DNA from: an uncultured Atopobiaceae bacterium
GTDB lineage: Bacteria > Actinomycetota > Coriobacteriia > Coriobacteriales > Atopobiaceae
Reading direction: 5' to 3'
Assembly (NCBI GenBank): GCA_910579165.1
Contig: CAJTTF010000003.1
Span: forward strand, 1-64,000
Length of the DNA: 64,000 bases
Positions within the stretch are counted from its first letter, which is position 1. Every line of letters starts with the position of its first letter. The position numbers and the translations under genes were made by a program. Below are positions 1-8,606 of this stretch, one piece after another. The notes under the pieces were generated by a model. The model saw nothing but the letters and a program-made list of their open reading frames with translations, was not told the origin of the DNA and searched no databases.

Positions 1-1
1 T

Positions 2-1300
2 CTCACAACGGCTTCTGATGGTATCCAATCCGTTTTGGATGGTGTAAAGACAAATGTTGCAGAGCTTTTTAGCCAAGATGACCTACTCGCATTAGTAGAC
101 AGTGAGATTGCGATAGCACCTGAAACAGCTGCTTCGCAAGACGCACAACAGGGTGCCGCAATTATTCCCTCGAATGACGACGGCGTTATATGGAGTCTAG
201 ATCACACAACGTGCACACTTAAGTCTGGTGCGAATGTTGATGCATATTCTTTAGCCATGGAAATAACTTATTACCGAGATACGCTAACTACTTTTATAGC
301 GGAACCCAACGCGAGCTTGACTGGTATCGCTGAAGGTCTCTTTGGAGACTGCATATCTCTTACTACAGTAAATCTTGCAGAGTCTTTTAAGATCAACCAG
401 AATACGACCATGAGCCAAATGTTTAAAAACTGCTCTTCTCTTACCTCTCTCACGCTCCCTGCTTCGTTTGATACCAGCTCCGTTGAGTCTATGAGCTACA
501 TGTTTTTCGGCTGCTCCGCACTAACCTCCCTTACGCTTCCCGCCACGTTTGATACAAGCTCTGTCAGGTCCATGAATAGTATGTTCCAAGGTTGCACCCA
601 ACTTGAAAGAATTAACTTGTCGATGTGCTCTTCTGAGGTCCTTCAGTCGTGCAGTGACATGTTTGCTAATTGCGACAATTTAATAGAGCTGAATCTTGGT
701 AACATTGCTTTATCAGCAGTTTATAGCTCTAGTTCCCGCGGTATGTTTGCAGAGCTTGATTCCGCTACGGGCCTTGTCACTGGTTCGATTCCCAATATTG
801 AAAGAATAACCATGTCGGGCGCTTGCATCCTAGAACCAGGGGAAGGAGAGGGGATAACAGCCTCTGGCACTTTCTTTGATTACAAGGAGCCTCTTTCCTG
901 GAGCGCTTACTATCAAGATAATACTGTGGGAAATGAGGCTATAGAAGGTGTACCATCAGCACAAGGTGCGCAAAAGAATCTCTCCGCTGTGCCTACTGCA
1001 GTATTGACTGGTTTTGATGAGTTTAAAGCCTACCAGGAAACCCATCCAGGACTCACTACTTACATATTTGATGAGCAGCCCACCCCTCCAGGTCCCACGC
1101 CTCCCGGACCAACTCCGGATCCCACACCTGATCCCACGCCAGAACCTACACCTGACGTAGTGCCCGCATCACACACAGACGTGCTGCCCGTCACAGGGGA
1201 TACCTCTAGGCCTCGTAGTTTTACGCTTCTTACTGTGCTCTTGACCGGGCTTGCCCTTCTCGCTTCTGGCTATAGCCTCATCCGCAAACGCTTGCAGTAG
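2..1300 (+). CDS. BspA-like LPXTG surface protein, 5' end missing
   Basis: This is a probable wall-anchored adhesin. The frame is already open at base 2, and its first visible residues match the post-signal region of the paralogue at 42120, so the true start lies upstream of the window. The visible part has about two BspA-type leucine-rich units (motifs such as CSSLTSLTLP and a YMF core), a domain shared by all three adhesins here (FFDYKEPLSWSAYY), and a Pro-Thr repeat spacer. It ends in an LPVTG sortase motif (1184-1198), a hydrophobic segment and a basic tail RKRLQ. Homology to BspA/DUF285 proteins is established for the family; adhesion is inference. It has fewer leucine-rich units than the 42120 copy, and its 3' flank is duplicated there too. 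Confidence 0.9.
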   Translation, partial: LTTASDGIQSVLDGVKTNVAELFSQDDLLALVDSEIAIAPETAASQDAQQGAAIIPSNDDGVIWSLDHTTCTLKSGANVDAYSLAMEITYYRDTLTTFIAEPNASLTGIAEGLFGDCISLTTVNLAESFKINQNTTMSQMFKNCSSLTSLTLPASFDTSSVESMSYMFFGCSALTSLTLPATFDTSSVRSMNSMFQGCTQLERINLSMCSSEVLQSCSDMFANCDNLIELNLGNIALSAVYSSSSRGMFAELDSATGLVTGSIPNIERITMSGACILEPGEGEGITASGTFFDYKEPLSWSAYYQDNTVGNEAIEGVPSAQGAQKNLSAVPTAVLTGFDEFKAYQETHPGLTTYIFDEQPTPPGPTPPGPTPDPTPDPTPEPTPDVVPASHTDVLPVTGDTSRPRSFTLLTVLLTGLALLASGYSLIRKRLQ

Positions 1301-1380
1301 ACAAAAGGCACTAAGAGAAAAGATTAAGTCTGTTAATAAGATATAAACAAATGCGCTTTAAGAGATAATCGAGTTAGTAA

Positions 1381-1459
1381 GAGAAAAAGGGTAAGGCTAG
1401 CGGACGAGTTTTTGGACGTAGTCCAAACTGTTTGAAGTCCGCGCCTTACCCTTTTTCTC
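1381..1459. terminator. Long nested inverted repeat, probable bidirectional terminator
   Basis: The outer arms 1381-1397 and 1443-1459 are perfectly complementary (17 bp). Inside lie GCGGAC (1400-1405) paired with GTCCGC (1437-1442), and an inner TTTGGAC/GTCCAAA hairpin (1411-1417, 1421-1427). The outer arms carry an A-run on the left and a T-run on the right, as in a bidirectional terminator after the adhesin. A structured RNA or recombination element is also possible. A 53-bp stretch (1391-1443) recurs exactly at 43776-43828. Confidence 0.6.
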
Positions 1460-1507
1460 TATCCGAGCAACAGGTTCCTTATAGTCCGCGCCTTACCCTT
1501 TTTCTCT
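1436..1507 (+). repeat. 25-bp direct repeat, two copies
   Basis: A 25-bp segment ending in CCTTACCCTTTTTCTCT occurs at 1436-1460 and again at 1483-1507. The first copy is the right arm of the long inverted repeat. The gap 1301-1676 otherwise holds no supported gene; its first part is a diverged copy of the flank after the adhesin ending at 43682. Confidence 0.75.
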
Positions 1508-1676
1508 CTCCCGGCTGCAAGCTTAACTATTTTGGACTTGTCCGCTTCGCTTACACTGGATTTTTATCGGCGAGGCGCGTATACTGGGACATTCTGAAAG
1601 CGGTTGTTGTCACATCCTCTAGCGCAATTCCGCTTGCAAGGCTTATAAGTAACGTATGCATATTGGGGAGTTTTCT

Positions 1677-2039
1677 ATGGAAATCGAAATGCCACCTCTC
1701 GATCGTGTCGACAGAATCCACGAAGGCCTGGAGAATATCTGTGGTCAGCGTATTCACGTGAAGGCGAACCTGGGTAGAAGCCGCATTGTTGAGCGTACGG
1801 GCATTTTGAAATACGTGCATCCGTCACTGTTTATCGTTGAAACGGAAGAGCGTCGCGGTCGCAAGGCTACCATGTCCTATCAATATGTTGATGTCCTCAC
1901 GGGTATGGTGGAACTTTTTGATGCCAAAAACAACAATCCCCTTTTTGACTTTCTCGTTCCATCGCGCGAGGAAGAGGCTTTTGCAATGGCAGAGGAAGAG
2001 GATGAGTTGGTCGAAGAAGATGCTGCTATGCTTGCGTAG
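1677..2039 (+). CDS. veg: Veg family protein
   Basis: This is a small Veg/DUF1021 protein of about 120 residues. The SH3-like core has the family's recognisable segments: QRIHVKANLGRSR, then GILKYVHPSLFIVE, then SYQYVDVLTGMVELF. The C-terminal tail is very acidic (EEEAFAMAEEEDELVEEDA). In Bacillus, Veg is linked to biofilm gene control; its biochemical role is not settled. The start at 1677 is preferred over an in-frame ATG at 1656 because GGGGAG sits about seven bases before it. It lies directly upstream of ispE, an order conserved in many Gram-positive genomes. Confidence 0.88.
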   Translation: MEIEMPPLDRVDRIHEGLENICGQRIHVKANLGRSRIVERTGILKYVHPSLFIVETEERRGRKATMSYQYVDVLTGMVELFDAKNNNPLFDFLVPSREEEAFAMAEEEDELVEEDAAMLA

Positions 2040-2090
2040 AGCTCGAATCACCTCCTTTTTCAATAGTATTTTTAATAACTGAGGGCTTGT

Positions 2091-3110
2091 ATGGCCACGT
2101 TTACTCTTGAAGCCCCTGCAAAGATTAATCTATTTCTTGATGTAAAGTCGCACCGTACTAACGAGGGCTATCACCTGCTTGATACCCTTATGGTGCCGGT
2201 CAGTCTTTACGACTCTCTTACCGTTGAGATTGATCCCCTGGAAGATGGGCCCATGAGCCCGCCTGTTGAGACACCGCCAATCAACATCCGCTTTTCACCC
2301 GAACTTTCCTGTGAAGCGCACGCAAGCAGTGTTTATAAAGCGCTCCTTGCTATGCATGACGCGTTTAGAGAAGGAGTTTTTGAAAACTCCTTTAGGGTCG
2401 CTGTTGATAAGCGTATTCCTGAAAAAAGTGGCCTCGGGGGAGGCTCATCAGATGCGGCGGCGATCATCCTTGCCCTCTGTCGTCTCTGGGAACTTGATCC
2501 CTTATCTACAGAAATAATAGAAGTTGCTTCAAAGATAGGCGCAGACGTTCCTTTTTTCCTCTATTCCTCTGTCTGTAGCAAGGAGAGCAATGGGAGAGGA
2601 GCTGCTTATTTACAAGGTATTGGGGAGGAGCTTGTGTGCACCCTTGATGCGCTGAATCTCAACCTGGTTTTGATTAAAGCGCCCCAGGCACAAATTGCTA
2701 CGGCAGAAGCGTATGCCCTTTTTGATCAAGAACACCCAGGAGGGAAGAACATTCAGCAGTTTCTTTCTGCCTATAAAGCCGCAGTTGCGGCTCCTGATGT
2801 CTTTTCTGCTCCCGCAGTTGTGCCGCAAAATCTTATGGCACCGACGGCGCAGGAACTTTTTGCGGCCATGGGGAACAATCTTGAGCCGCTTGCTATCAAA
2901 TTAGATTCCTCTATAGAGGAAGTGCGTCACTACCTTATTGCGCAACCTTCAGTTGTAGCCACTATGCTTGCGGGTTCCGGAGCTGCCATGTTTGGTATTT
3001 GTCCTGCGCTTAAAGACTGTGAGGACATAGCCTTTGATGCCGCTCAAAAAGGATGGTGGGCGCAAGCGGTTTCCACAAAATGTACCGGGCTTAGTCTTTT
3101 GGCCTTCTAG
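2091..3110 (+). CDS. ispE: 4-diphosphocytidyl-2-C-methyl-D-erythritol kinase
   Basis: This GHMP-family kinase phosphorylates CDP-methylerythritol at the 2-OH, the fourth step of the MEP isoprenoid pathway, in the cytoplasm. The N-terminal APAKINLFLDV motif and the glycine-rich ATP loop GLGGGSSDAA (about residue 115) are clear, and a late GSGAAMFGI segment matches the third GHMP motif. At 339 residues it is longer than the usual 280-310, with extra sequence around residues 220-265. ispD and ispF lie 5.5-7 kb downstream, so three MEP genes share the window. Confidence 0.95.
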   Translation: MATFTLEAPAKINLFLDVKSHRTNEGYHLLDTLMVPVSLYDSLTVEIDPLEDGPMSPPVETPPINIRFSPELSCEAHASSVYKALLAMHDAFREGVFENSFRVAVDKRIPEKSGLGGGSSDAAAIILALCRLWELDPLSTEIIEVASKIGADVPFFLYSSVCSKESNGRGAAYLQGIGEELVCTLDALNLNLVLIKAPQAQIATAEAYALFDQEHPGGKNIQQFLSAYKAAVAAPDVFSAPAVVPQNLMAPTAQELFAAMGNNLEPLAIKLDSSIEEVRHYLIAQPSVVATMLAGSGAAMFGICPALKDCEDIAFDAAQKGWWAQAVSTKCTGLSLLAF

Positions 3111-3206
3111 TTCTGCGATCCTTGGATGTGCAGAGGGTCCTATTGCTCGTCACGCAGGGCCTATGCTACGATACTACTCGCCCATTTCGCGGCTTTCATT
3201 GTTTTT

Positions 3207-3283
3207 CGGCTCGTGGCGCAGTTTGGTAGCGCGCTCCGTTCGGGACGGAGAGGTCGCTGGTTCAAATCCAGTCGAGCCGACCA
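3207..3283 (+). tRNA. tRNA-Pro (CGG)
   Basis: It folds as a full cloverleaf. The acceptor is CGGCTCG/CGAGCCG, the anticodon arm CTCCG-TTCGGGA-CGGAG has anticodon CGG, and the T arm carries GGTTCAAATCC. Discriminator A and an encoded CCA (3281-3283) follow. It sits between ispE and tatA. Confidence 0.95.
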
Positions 3284-3413
3284 GGTTTCTTTCGAGCGCA
3301 TGTTCTCGTCGCATCTTCTATTCTGCCGTGCAAAAATCCAAAAAGTCCATATAATAGAAGACCGCAAAAACGCACAAAATATGCCTAATCAACAGAAATA
3401 GAAAGAGGTCCGT

Positions 3414-3686
3414 ATGTTTTCAGGACTTGGCGTTCCAGAACTTATCATCATTCTGATTGTTGTTCTGATTATTTTTGGTCCCAAGAATCTTCCCAAATTG
3501 GGCGAAACAATTGGTAAAACGGTCAAGAATTTCCGTAACGAGTCGGAGAAGAGTGAGGCAAATGTTGATTTTGCCGAGAAGCCTGCTGAGGCTGCCGCTC
3601 CTGTATCTGATTCTGATCAAAAACCTGGTGCGACCGTAGCATCTGCAGGTACATCTGCTGATTCCACGAATAAAGAGGAGAAATAA
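3414..3686 (+). CDS. tatA: Twin-arginine translocase subunit TatA/E family
   Basis: This is a 90-residue pore-type subunit of the Tat system, which exports folded proteins. It has one N-terminal membrane segment (PELIIILIVVLIIFGP) followed by the conserved amphipathic hinge FGPKNLPKLGETIGK, then a charged, low-complexity cytoplasmic tail. A GAGG ribosome site precedes the ATG. No tatC is seen nearby, so the partner must be elsewhere. TatA versus TatB cannot be separated by length alone; the FGPKxLP hinge favours TatA. Confidence 0.9.
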   Translation: MFSGLGVPELIIILIVVLIIFGPKNLPKLGETIGKTVKNFRNESEKSEANVDFAEKPAEAAAPVSDSDQKPGATVASAGTSADSTNKEEK

Positions 3687-3692
3687 GAGCTT

Positions 3693-4169
3693 ATGCCAGA
3701 TACAAATCAGATTCAACTCACCAAAGAAGGACTGGAAAAACTCCAGGAAGAACTCGCATGGCGTGAAGGTGAGCACGCAAAAGAGATTACCGATGCTATA
3801 AAAACCGCAAAGGATTTCGGTGATCTTTCAGAAAATGCTGAGTATGATGCAGCTAAAGAAGACCAGGCCAAGAATGAAGCTCGCGTTGCAGAGATTCGTT
3901 CCATTCTGGCGAATGCTCAGATTGTCGAGAAGACCGGAACCCGTATCGTTTCCATCGGTTCAAAGGTGAAGATCAAAGACGTGAAGGCCAAAAAAGACAT
4001 TGAGCTTTCCATTGTGGGAACAACGGAAACGCATTCGCTCAAGAATATGATATCCAATGAATCTCCCATTGGCGCTGCTCTTATGGGCCACAAAAAAGGC
4101 GATGTTGTAGTGGTAGAAGCCCCCAATAATACGAAGAAAGAGTACGAGATTATCGCTATTGGGCGCTAA
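3693..4169 (+). CDS. greA: Transcription elongation factor GreA
   Basis: GreA enters the RNA polymerase secondary channel and stimulates cleavage of backtracked RNA. The 158-residue length is typical. The N-terminal coiled coil carries the acidic tip motif GDLSENAEYDAAKE, and the C-terminal FKBP-like domain includes ESPIGAALMGHKKGD. It starts six bases after tatA and likely shares its transcript. A hairpin terminator follows. Confidence 0.96.
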   Translation: MPDTNQIQLTKEGLEKLQEELAWREGEHAKEITDAIKTAKDFGDLSENAEYDAAKEDQAKNEARVAEIRSILANAQIVEKTGTRIVSIGSKVKIKDVKAKKDIELSIVGTTETHSLKNMISNESPIGAALMGHKKGDVVVVEAPNNTKKEYEIIAIGR

Positions 4170-4191
4170 GAGAAATTACATGTATGTGCGG

Positions 4192-4220
4192 CGCCCACCC
4201 TGGTTTTAGGGCGGGCGTTT
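4192..4220 (+). terminator. Rho-independent terminator after greA
   Basis: CGCCCACCCT (4192-4201) pairs with AGGGCGGGCG (4208-4217) with one mismatch and a six-base loop, followed by TTT. It separates greA from lysS. Confidence 0.7.
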
Positions 4221-4245
4221 CGTGTCTTAATAGAAGGAAATCTAC

Positions 4246-5787
4246 ATGACGCAGGAAAAGACAGCAGAGATCGAGCAATCGCAAAATAAGGTTGAGGGCG
4301 CCATGCCATCCACAACGGATGAGCGGACGCTTCGTCGCGAGCGCCGCGAAGCCATGCTGGATGCAGGTATTAATCCCTACCCAGCAAACTTCTCCGCCTC
4401 GGCCTTCTCGGCAGATCTGGAAGAAAAGTATCTGGACCTAGCCGCAGGCGAGTCAACTAACGATACAGCAACAGTTGCAGGCCGCGTGATGGCTATTAGA
4501 AATCAGGGCAAGATTGCATTCGTCGTTCTTCAGGACAAACAAGGCACTATACAGCTTTTTTTCCGTATTAACAATCTGAGTGAGGACGAATGGGACCTCT
4601 TCAAAACGGTGTCTCTGGGGGACATCATTGGCGTGACAGGGACGATTATGCGCTCCCGCACAGGCCAGCTCTCTGTTGCTCCCGCCTCTCTCGTTATGCT
4701 TGCCAAGGCGCTTCGTCCTTTGCCGGAGAAGTTCCATGGCCTCGCTGATAAAGAAACACGCTATCGCCAGCGTTACGCCGATATGATATCAAACCCTGAG
4801 GTCATCGAGGTTTTCAAGAAGCGCTCCCGCATGATTGCTGCTATTAGACGCTACATGGACACTAATGGTTATTTTGAGGTGGAAACACCTATCCTGCAAT
4901 ATACCTTGGGCGGCGCAAACGCACGACCCTTCACCACGCACCATAACGCCCTTGATACTGATTTCTATCTACGCATTGCCACAGAGCTGCACCTAAAGCG
5001 CCTTATCGTGGGTGGCATGGATCGGGTGTACGAGATTGGCCGTCTCTTTCGCAATGAAGGAATGGACCAAACGCACAATCCTGAGTTTACAAGCATTGAG
5101 GCTTATTGCGCCTACGCTGACGTGGAAGGCATGAAAGAACTAGCACAGGGTATTTTTAATGCTGCCCTGGCAGAGGTGGGCGCCTCAGACACCATTGAAT
5201 ATCAGGGTAAAACCATTGATTTTTCGCTGCCTTGGCGCTCTGCTCCCATGGCTGAGCTCGTGAGTGAAGTAGTAGGAGAGGTGGTTGATCTCAATACGCC
5301 TACAGACCGCCTCCGTGAACTCTGCAACAAGCATCATGTGGAAGTCGAAGGGAACCCTGGAACCGGTAAGCTCATCTTTGCGCTCTACGATGAACTTGTT
5401 GAGAAGACAATCGTGAACCCCACGTTTGTCTGTGATTACCCGGTTGAGGTATCGCCGCTTGCTAAGCGCAAAGAGGACGATCCTCGCCTGACCGATAGAT
5501 TTGAGTTGGTCATAGCGGGACATGAATACGCGAATGCTTTTTCAGAGCTCAATGACCCCGTTGATCAAGAGTCGCGTTTTGCTGCTCAGGTGGCGGCAAA
5601 AGAGGCTGGCGACGAAGAGGCAATGGAATACGATCAGGACTATATTCGCGCACTGGAATACGGGATGCCTCCAACAGGAGGAATTGGTATAGGTATTGAT
5701 CGCATGGCGATGTTGCTTTGTGATCAACCTTCCATCCGGGACGTGCTACCGTTCCCGCATCTTCGTCCCGAAGTATTCGAAAAATAA
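4246..5787 (+). CDS. lysS: Lysyl-tRNA synthetase, class II
   Basis: It charges tRNA-Lys. The 513-residue protein has an N-terminal OB-fold anticodon domain (around VAGRVMAIRNQGKIAFVVLQD) and a class II catalytic core with motif 2 FRNEGMDQTHNPEFT and motif 3 GGIGIGIDRMAML. The N-terminal 30 residues are extra and poorly conserved in type. The AGAAGGAAA ribosome site and the preceding terminator suggest its own promoter. clpC follows after 24 bases. Confidence 0.96.
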   Translation: MTQEKTAEIEQSQNKVEGAMPSTTDERTLRRERREAMLDAGINPYPANFSASAFSADLEEKYLDLAAGESTNDTATVAGRVMAIRNQGKIAFVVLQDKQGTIQLFFRINNLSEDEWDLFKTVSLGDIIGVTGTIMRSRTGQLSVAPASLVMLAKALRPLPEKFHGLADKETRYRQRYADMISNPEVIEVFKKRSRMIAAIRRYMDTNGYFEVETPILQYTLGGANARPFTTHHNALDTDFYLRIATELHLKRLIVGGMDRVYEIGRLFRNEGMDQTHNPEFTSIEAYCAYADVEGMKELAQGIFNAALAEVGASDTIEYQGKTIDFSLPWRSAPMAELVSEVVGEVVDLNTPTDRLRELCNKHHVEVEGNPGTGKLIFALYDELVEKTIVNPTFVCDYPVEVSPLAKRKEDDPRLTDRFELVIAGHEYANAFSELNDPVDQESRFAAQVAAKEAGDEEAMEYDQDYIRALEYGMPPTGGIGIGIDRMAMLLCDQPSIRDVLPFPHLRPEVFEK

Positions 5788-5811
5788 GCATAAAACATAG
5801 AGGAGGTTACT

Positions 5812-8436
5812 ATGTTTGATAAATTTACCGAGAAAGCCCGCGCTGCTATGAGCATGGCGCAAGAGCAGGCTCGCAAGCTGGGGCAAATGTACGTGGGGAC
5901 TGAACACTTTCTTCTTGCGCTGCTTAAACAAGATGACGGCATTGCTGCTTCCGCGCTTAAAAAGCTGAACGTGAACTATGATGACGCGCTTACTACCGTC
6001 CAAGAAATTACGCACAAAGAAGCTGAACCCGTTCCTGGAGGCCATATTCCTTTTACCCCGCGTGCAAAACGCGTGCTAGAAGGCGCCTATAGAGAAACAA
6101 TCACACGGGGACAATCTTATATCTCCACCGAACATCTTCTCCTGGGAATCATTCGTGAGGGAAACGGTGTTGCTCTTGAGACTTTATCGCGCCTAGGTGT
6201 TTCGTCTGATGCTGTGCGCAACGCAGTGGATGAGCTTATTCAGCAAAACCCCACCGCAGAGCAAAATAGTAGCTCCAATCAGACAAGCACACCCTTTGGT
6301 CCTTCTATGATTGGCCCTATGGGAGGTTTTCCTTTGGGTCAGATGCCGGGTTCTGCGGGTGCGGGACAAAATGGCTCCACGCTTGAGGAGTTTGGTCGCA
6401 ACCTAACGAAGCTCGCAAAAGATGGCAAGCTTGATCCGGTTATTGGTCGCGACGCAGAGGTTGAACGCGTAATGCAAATTCTCGCACGGCGACAAAAGAA
6501 TAACCCCCTCATCCTTGGCGACCCCGGTGTAGGAAAGACTGCCATCGCTGAAGGGCTTGCTCAATTGATCGCCTCGGGCACTGTGCCAGAATCCCTGCGC
6601 GACAAGCAGATATGGACGTTGGATGTGGCAGCTCTTGTCGCCGGCGCAAAGTACCGCGGAGAGTTTGAGGAGCGCCTCAAAGCGGTTATCAAAGAAGTGC
6701 TGGATTCTAAAGAAATCATCCTGTTCATTGATGAGATCCATACGCTTATTGGCGCTGGCGCTGCGGAGGGATCTGTTGATGCCGCTTCCATTATGAAGCC
6801 GCCGCTTTCTCGCGGAGAAATCCAGGTTATTGGTGCCACCACGGCAGAAGAGTACCGCAAGCATATTGAAAAGGATTCTGCTTTTGAGCGCCGCTTCCAA
6901 CCCGTGTTTATCAACGAGCCTGCTGTGGCGGATGCCATTACAATTCTGCAGGGTCTTCGTCCCCATTATGAGAAACACCACCACGTGCGTTATACCGATG
7001 AAGCCATTGAGGCGGCGGTAGTGATGTCACAACGCTACATTCAAGACCGTTTCCTACCGGATAAAGCCATCGACGTCATTGACGAGGCGGGAGCCAGGAC
7101 ACGAGTGCATAAAGTGGCCGTTCCGGATGCCATCACAAAATGCGATGCAGAGCTTGCCGAGGTGCGTGACCTGAAGGCGCAAGCCGCCACAAAACAAGAG
7201 TACGAAGAGGCCGCTAAGCTGCGTGACCGCGAGAAAGCGCTTATCAAAGAACGCGAGACGCTCGAGCAAAAATGGCATGAGGACCTGGCACAAGTCACCG
7301 CAGAAGTTGGCGTCTCAGATATTGCGGACGTCATTTCATCCATCTCACACGTGCCGGTCGCGGATTTAACAGAGGCAGAATCTTCCAAGCTTCTCCGCGC
7401 AGAAGATGTTTTGCACGAGCGCGTCATTGGCCAGAATCAGGCAATCGACCTTGTGGCACGCGCCATCAGGCGAAGTCGTTCTCCGCTCAAAGACCCAAGG
7501 CGCCCTGGTGGATCGTTTATTTTCCTGGGACCCTCGGGCGTTGGAAAGACGGAGCTTGCTAAATCGCTTGCGGAATTCCTTTTTGGCTCAGAAGATGCGC
7601 TTATCACCTTTGATATGTCTGACTTTATGGAGAAGTTTGCCGTTTCCAAACTGATAGGAGCCCCTCCAGGATACGTGGGCTATGACGAAGGGGGAGAGCT
7701 TACCAAAGCAGTCCGCAGAAAGCCCTACTCGGTCGTTCTGTTTGACGAGATTGAAAAAGCTCATCCTGACATCTTCAACATACTCTTACAGATTTTGGAC
7801 GAAGGGCGCTTATCGGATGCACAGGGACGCAAGGTTGATTTTTCCAACACAGTCATCATCATGACATCCAATATCGGCGCACGTGATATTGCTCAGACTA
7901 CCACGTTTGGTTTTGGCGACACGGCGCAGTCGGGTCTTTCTAACGATGAAATAAAAAGCCGCGTTATGTCGGAGCTCAAAAAGCACTTCCGTCCTGAGTT
8001 CCTGAATCGCGTGGATGAGACGGTTGTGTTTAGTGCGCTTGCCGAAGACGAATTGCTCCAGATTGTTGATCTTATGATGGAAGACCTTCGCAATCGCATG
8101 ATTGAGCAAGGCATGTCTATTGAGCTCACCAACGAGGCGCGGGCGCTTCTGGCGCATGAGGGTATGGATACCGTCTACGGTGCGCGTCCCTTGCGCAGGG
8201 CCATCCAAACGCTCATTGAGGATCCTCTTGCTGAGGAGCTTCTTGCTAATAAATGGAAGTCAGGTGAGATTGCCCTGGTTCAGACAAACAAAAAGGGCGA
8301 CAAAATCACGTTTAAGCATACAAAAGGCAAGATTCCTGAGCCCAAGTTCCGTGAGACGATGAGCCAGGAGATCACGCATGAGAAGTGGTTCGATGCCCCC
8401 GTAAAGTCGCAAGGTACCAGCATAGCTTCCGATTAG
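5812..8436 (+). CDS. clpC: ATP-dependent Clp protease ATPase subunit ClpC
   Basis: This AAA+ unfoldase feeds substrates to ClpP. In order it has two Clp_N repeats (residues 1-145), a Gly/Ser/Pro-rich linker (150-190), ATPase domain 1 with Walker A GDPGVGKTA (about 236), a UVR-type coiled middle region (KQEYEEAAKLRDREKAL), ATPase domain 2 with Walker A GPSGVGKTE (about 573), and a C-terminal ClpB_D2 small domain. Its 874 residues and the UVR region fit ClpC rather than ClpB. No ctsR, mcsA or mcsB genes are adjacent, unlike Bacillus. The gap to ispD is made wholly of 13-bp repeats. Confidence 0.95.
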   Translation: MFDKFTEKARAAMSMAQEQARKLGQMYVGTEHFLLALLKQDDGIAASALKKLNVNYDDALTTVQEITHKEAEPVPGGHIPFTPRAKRVLEGAYRETITRGQSYISTEHLLLGIIREGNGVALETLSRLGVSSDAVRNAVDELIQQNPTAEQNSSSNQTSTPFGPSMIGPMGGFPLGQMPGSAGAGQNGSTLEEFGRNLTKLAKDGKLDPVIGRDAEVERVMQILARRQKNNPLILGDPGVGKTAIAEGLAQLIASGTVPESLRDKQIWTLDVAALVAGAKYRGEFEERLKAVIKEVLDSKEIILFIDEIHTLIGAGAAEGSVDAASIMKPPLSRGEIQVIGATTAEEYRKHIEKDSAFERRFQPVFINEPAVADAITILQGLRPHYEKHHHVRYTDEAIEAAVVMSQRYIQDRFLPDKAIDVIDEAGARTRVHKVAVPDAITKCDAELAEVRDLKAQAATKQEYEEAAKLRDREKALIKERETLEQKWHEDLAQVTAEVGVSDIADVISSISHVPVADLTEAESSKLLRAEDVLHERVIGQNQAIDLVARAIRRSRSPLKDPRRPGGSFIFLGPSGVGKTELAKSLAEFLFGSEDALITFDMSDFMEKFAVSKLIGAPPGYVGYDEGGELTKAVRRKPYSVVLFDEIEKAHPDIFNILLQILDEGRLSDAQGRKVDFSNTVIIMTSNIGARDIAQTTTFGFGDTAQSGLSNDEIKSRVMSELKKHFRPEFLNRVDETVVFSALAEDELLQIVDLMMEDLRNRMIEQGMSIELTNEARALLAHEGMDTVYGARPLRRAIQTLIEDPLAEELLANKWKSGEIALVQTNKKGDKITFKHTKGKIPEPKFRETMSQEITHEKWFDAPVKSQGTSIASD

Positions 8437-8437
8437 G

Positions 8438-8606
8438 GCATAGGTAGAAACTAATCTACAGAGTTAGCGTTAGAGAATAAGCGATAAAGGCAGCGGCATA
8501 AATTAAGCGATACGAGCAGCGGCAGAAATGAAGCGATAGAAACGAATCTAAACGGGCAGCGGTAGAGATCAAGCAGTGGAAAATAATCTGATGGTGTAGG
8601 TGCAAC
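8438..8606 (+). repeat. 13 degenerate tandem units of 13 bp filling the clpC-ispD gap
   Basis: The gap between the clpC stop and the ispD start is 170 bp, and 169 of these divide into thirteen 13-bp units. Units such as GCAGCGGCATAAA (8490), GCAGCGGCAGAAA (8516), TGAAGCGATAGAA (8529) and GGCAGCGGTAGAG (8555) are clearly related. Pairs form a 26-bp higher-order unit (8479-8504 and 8505-8530 match at most positions). The first and last units are the most diverged. No gene is supported here. Confidence 0.85.

Noticed and set aside
8438..8606. CRISPR array
   Set aside because: Units are 13 bp, contiguous and degenerate, without spacers; no cas genes are present.
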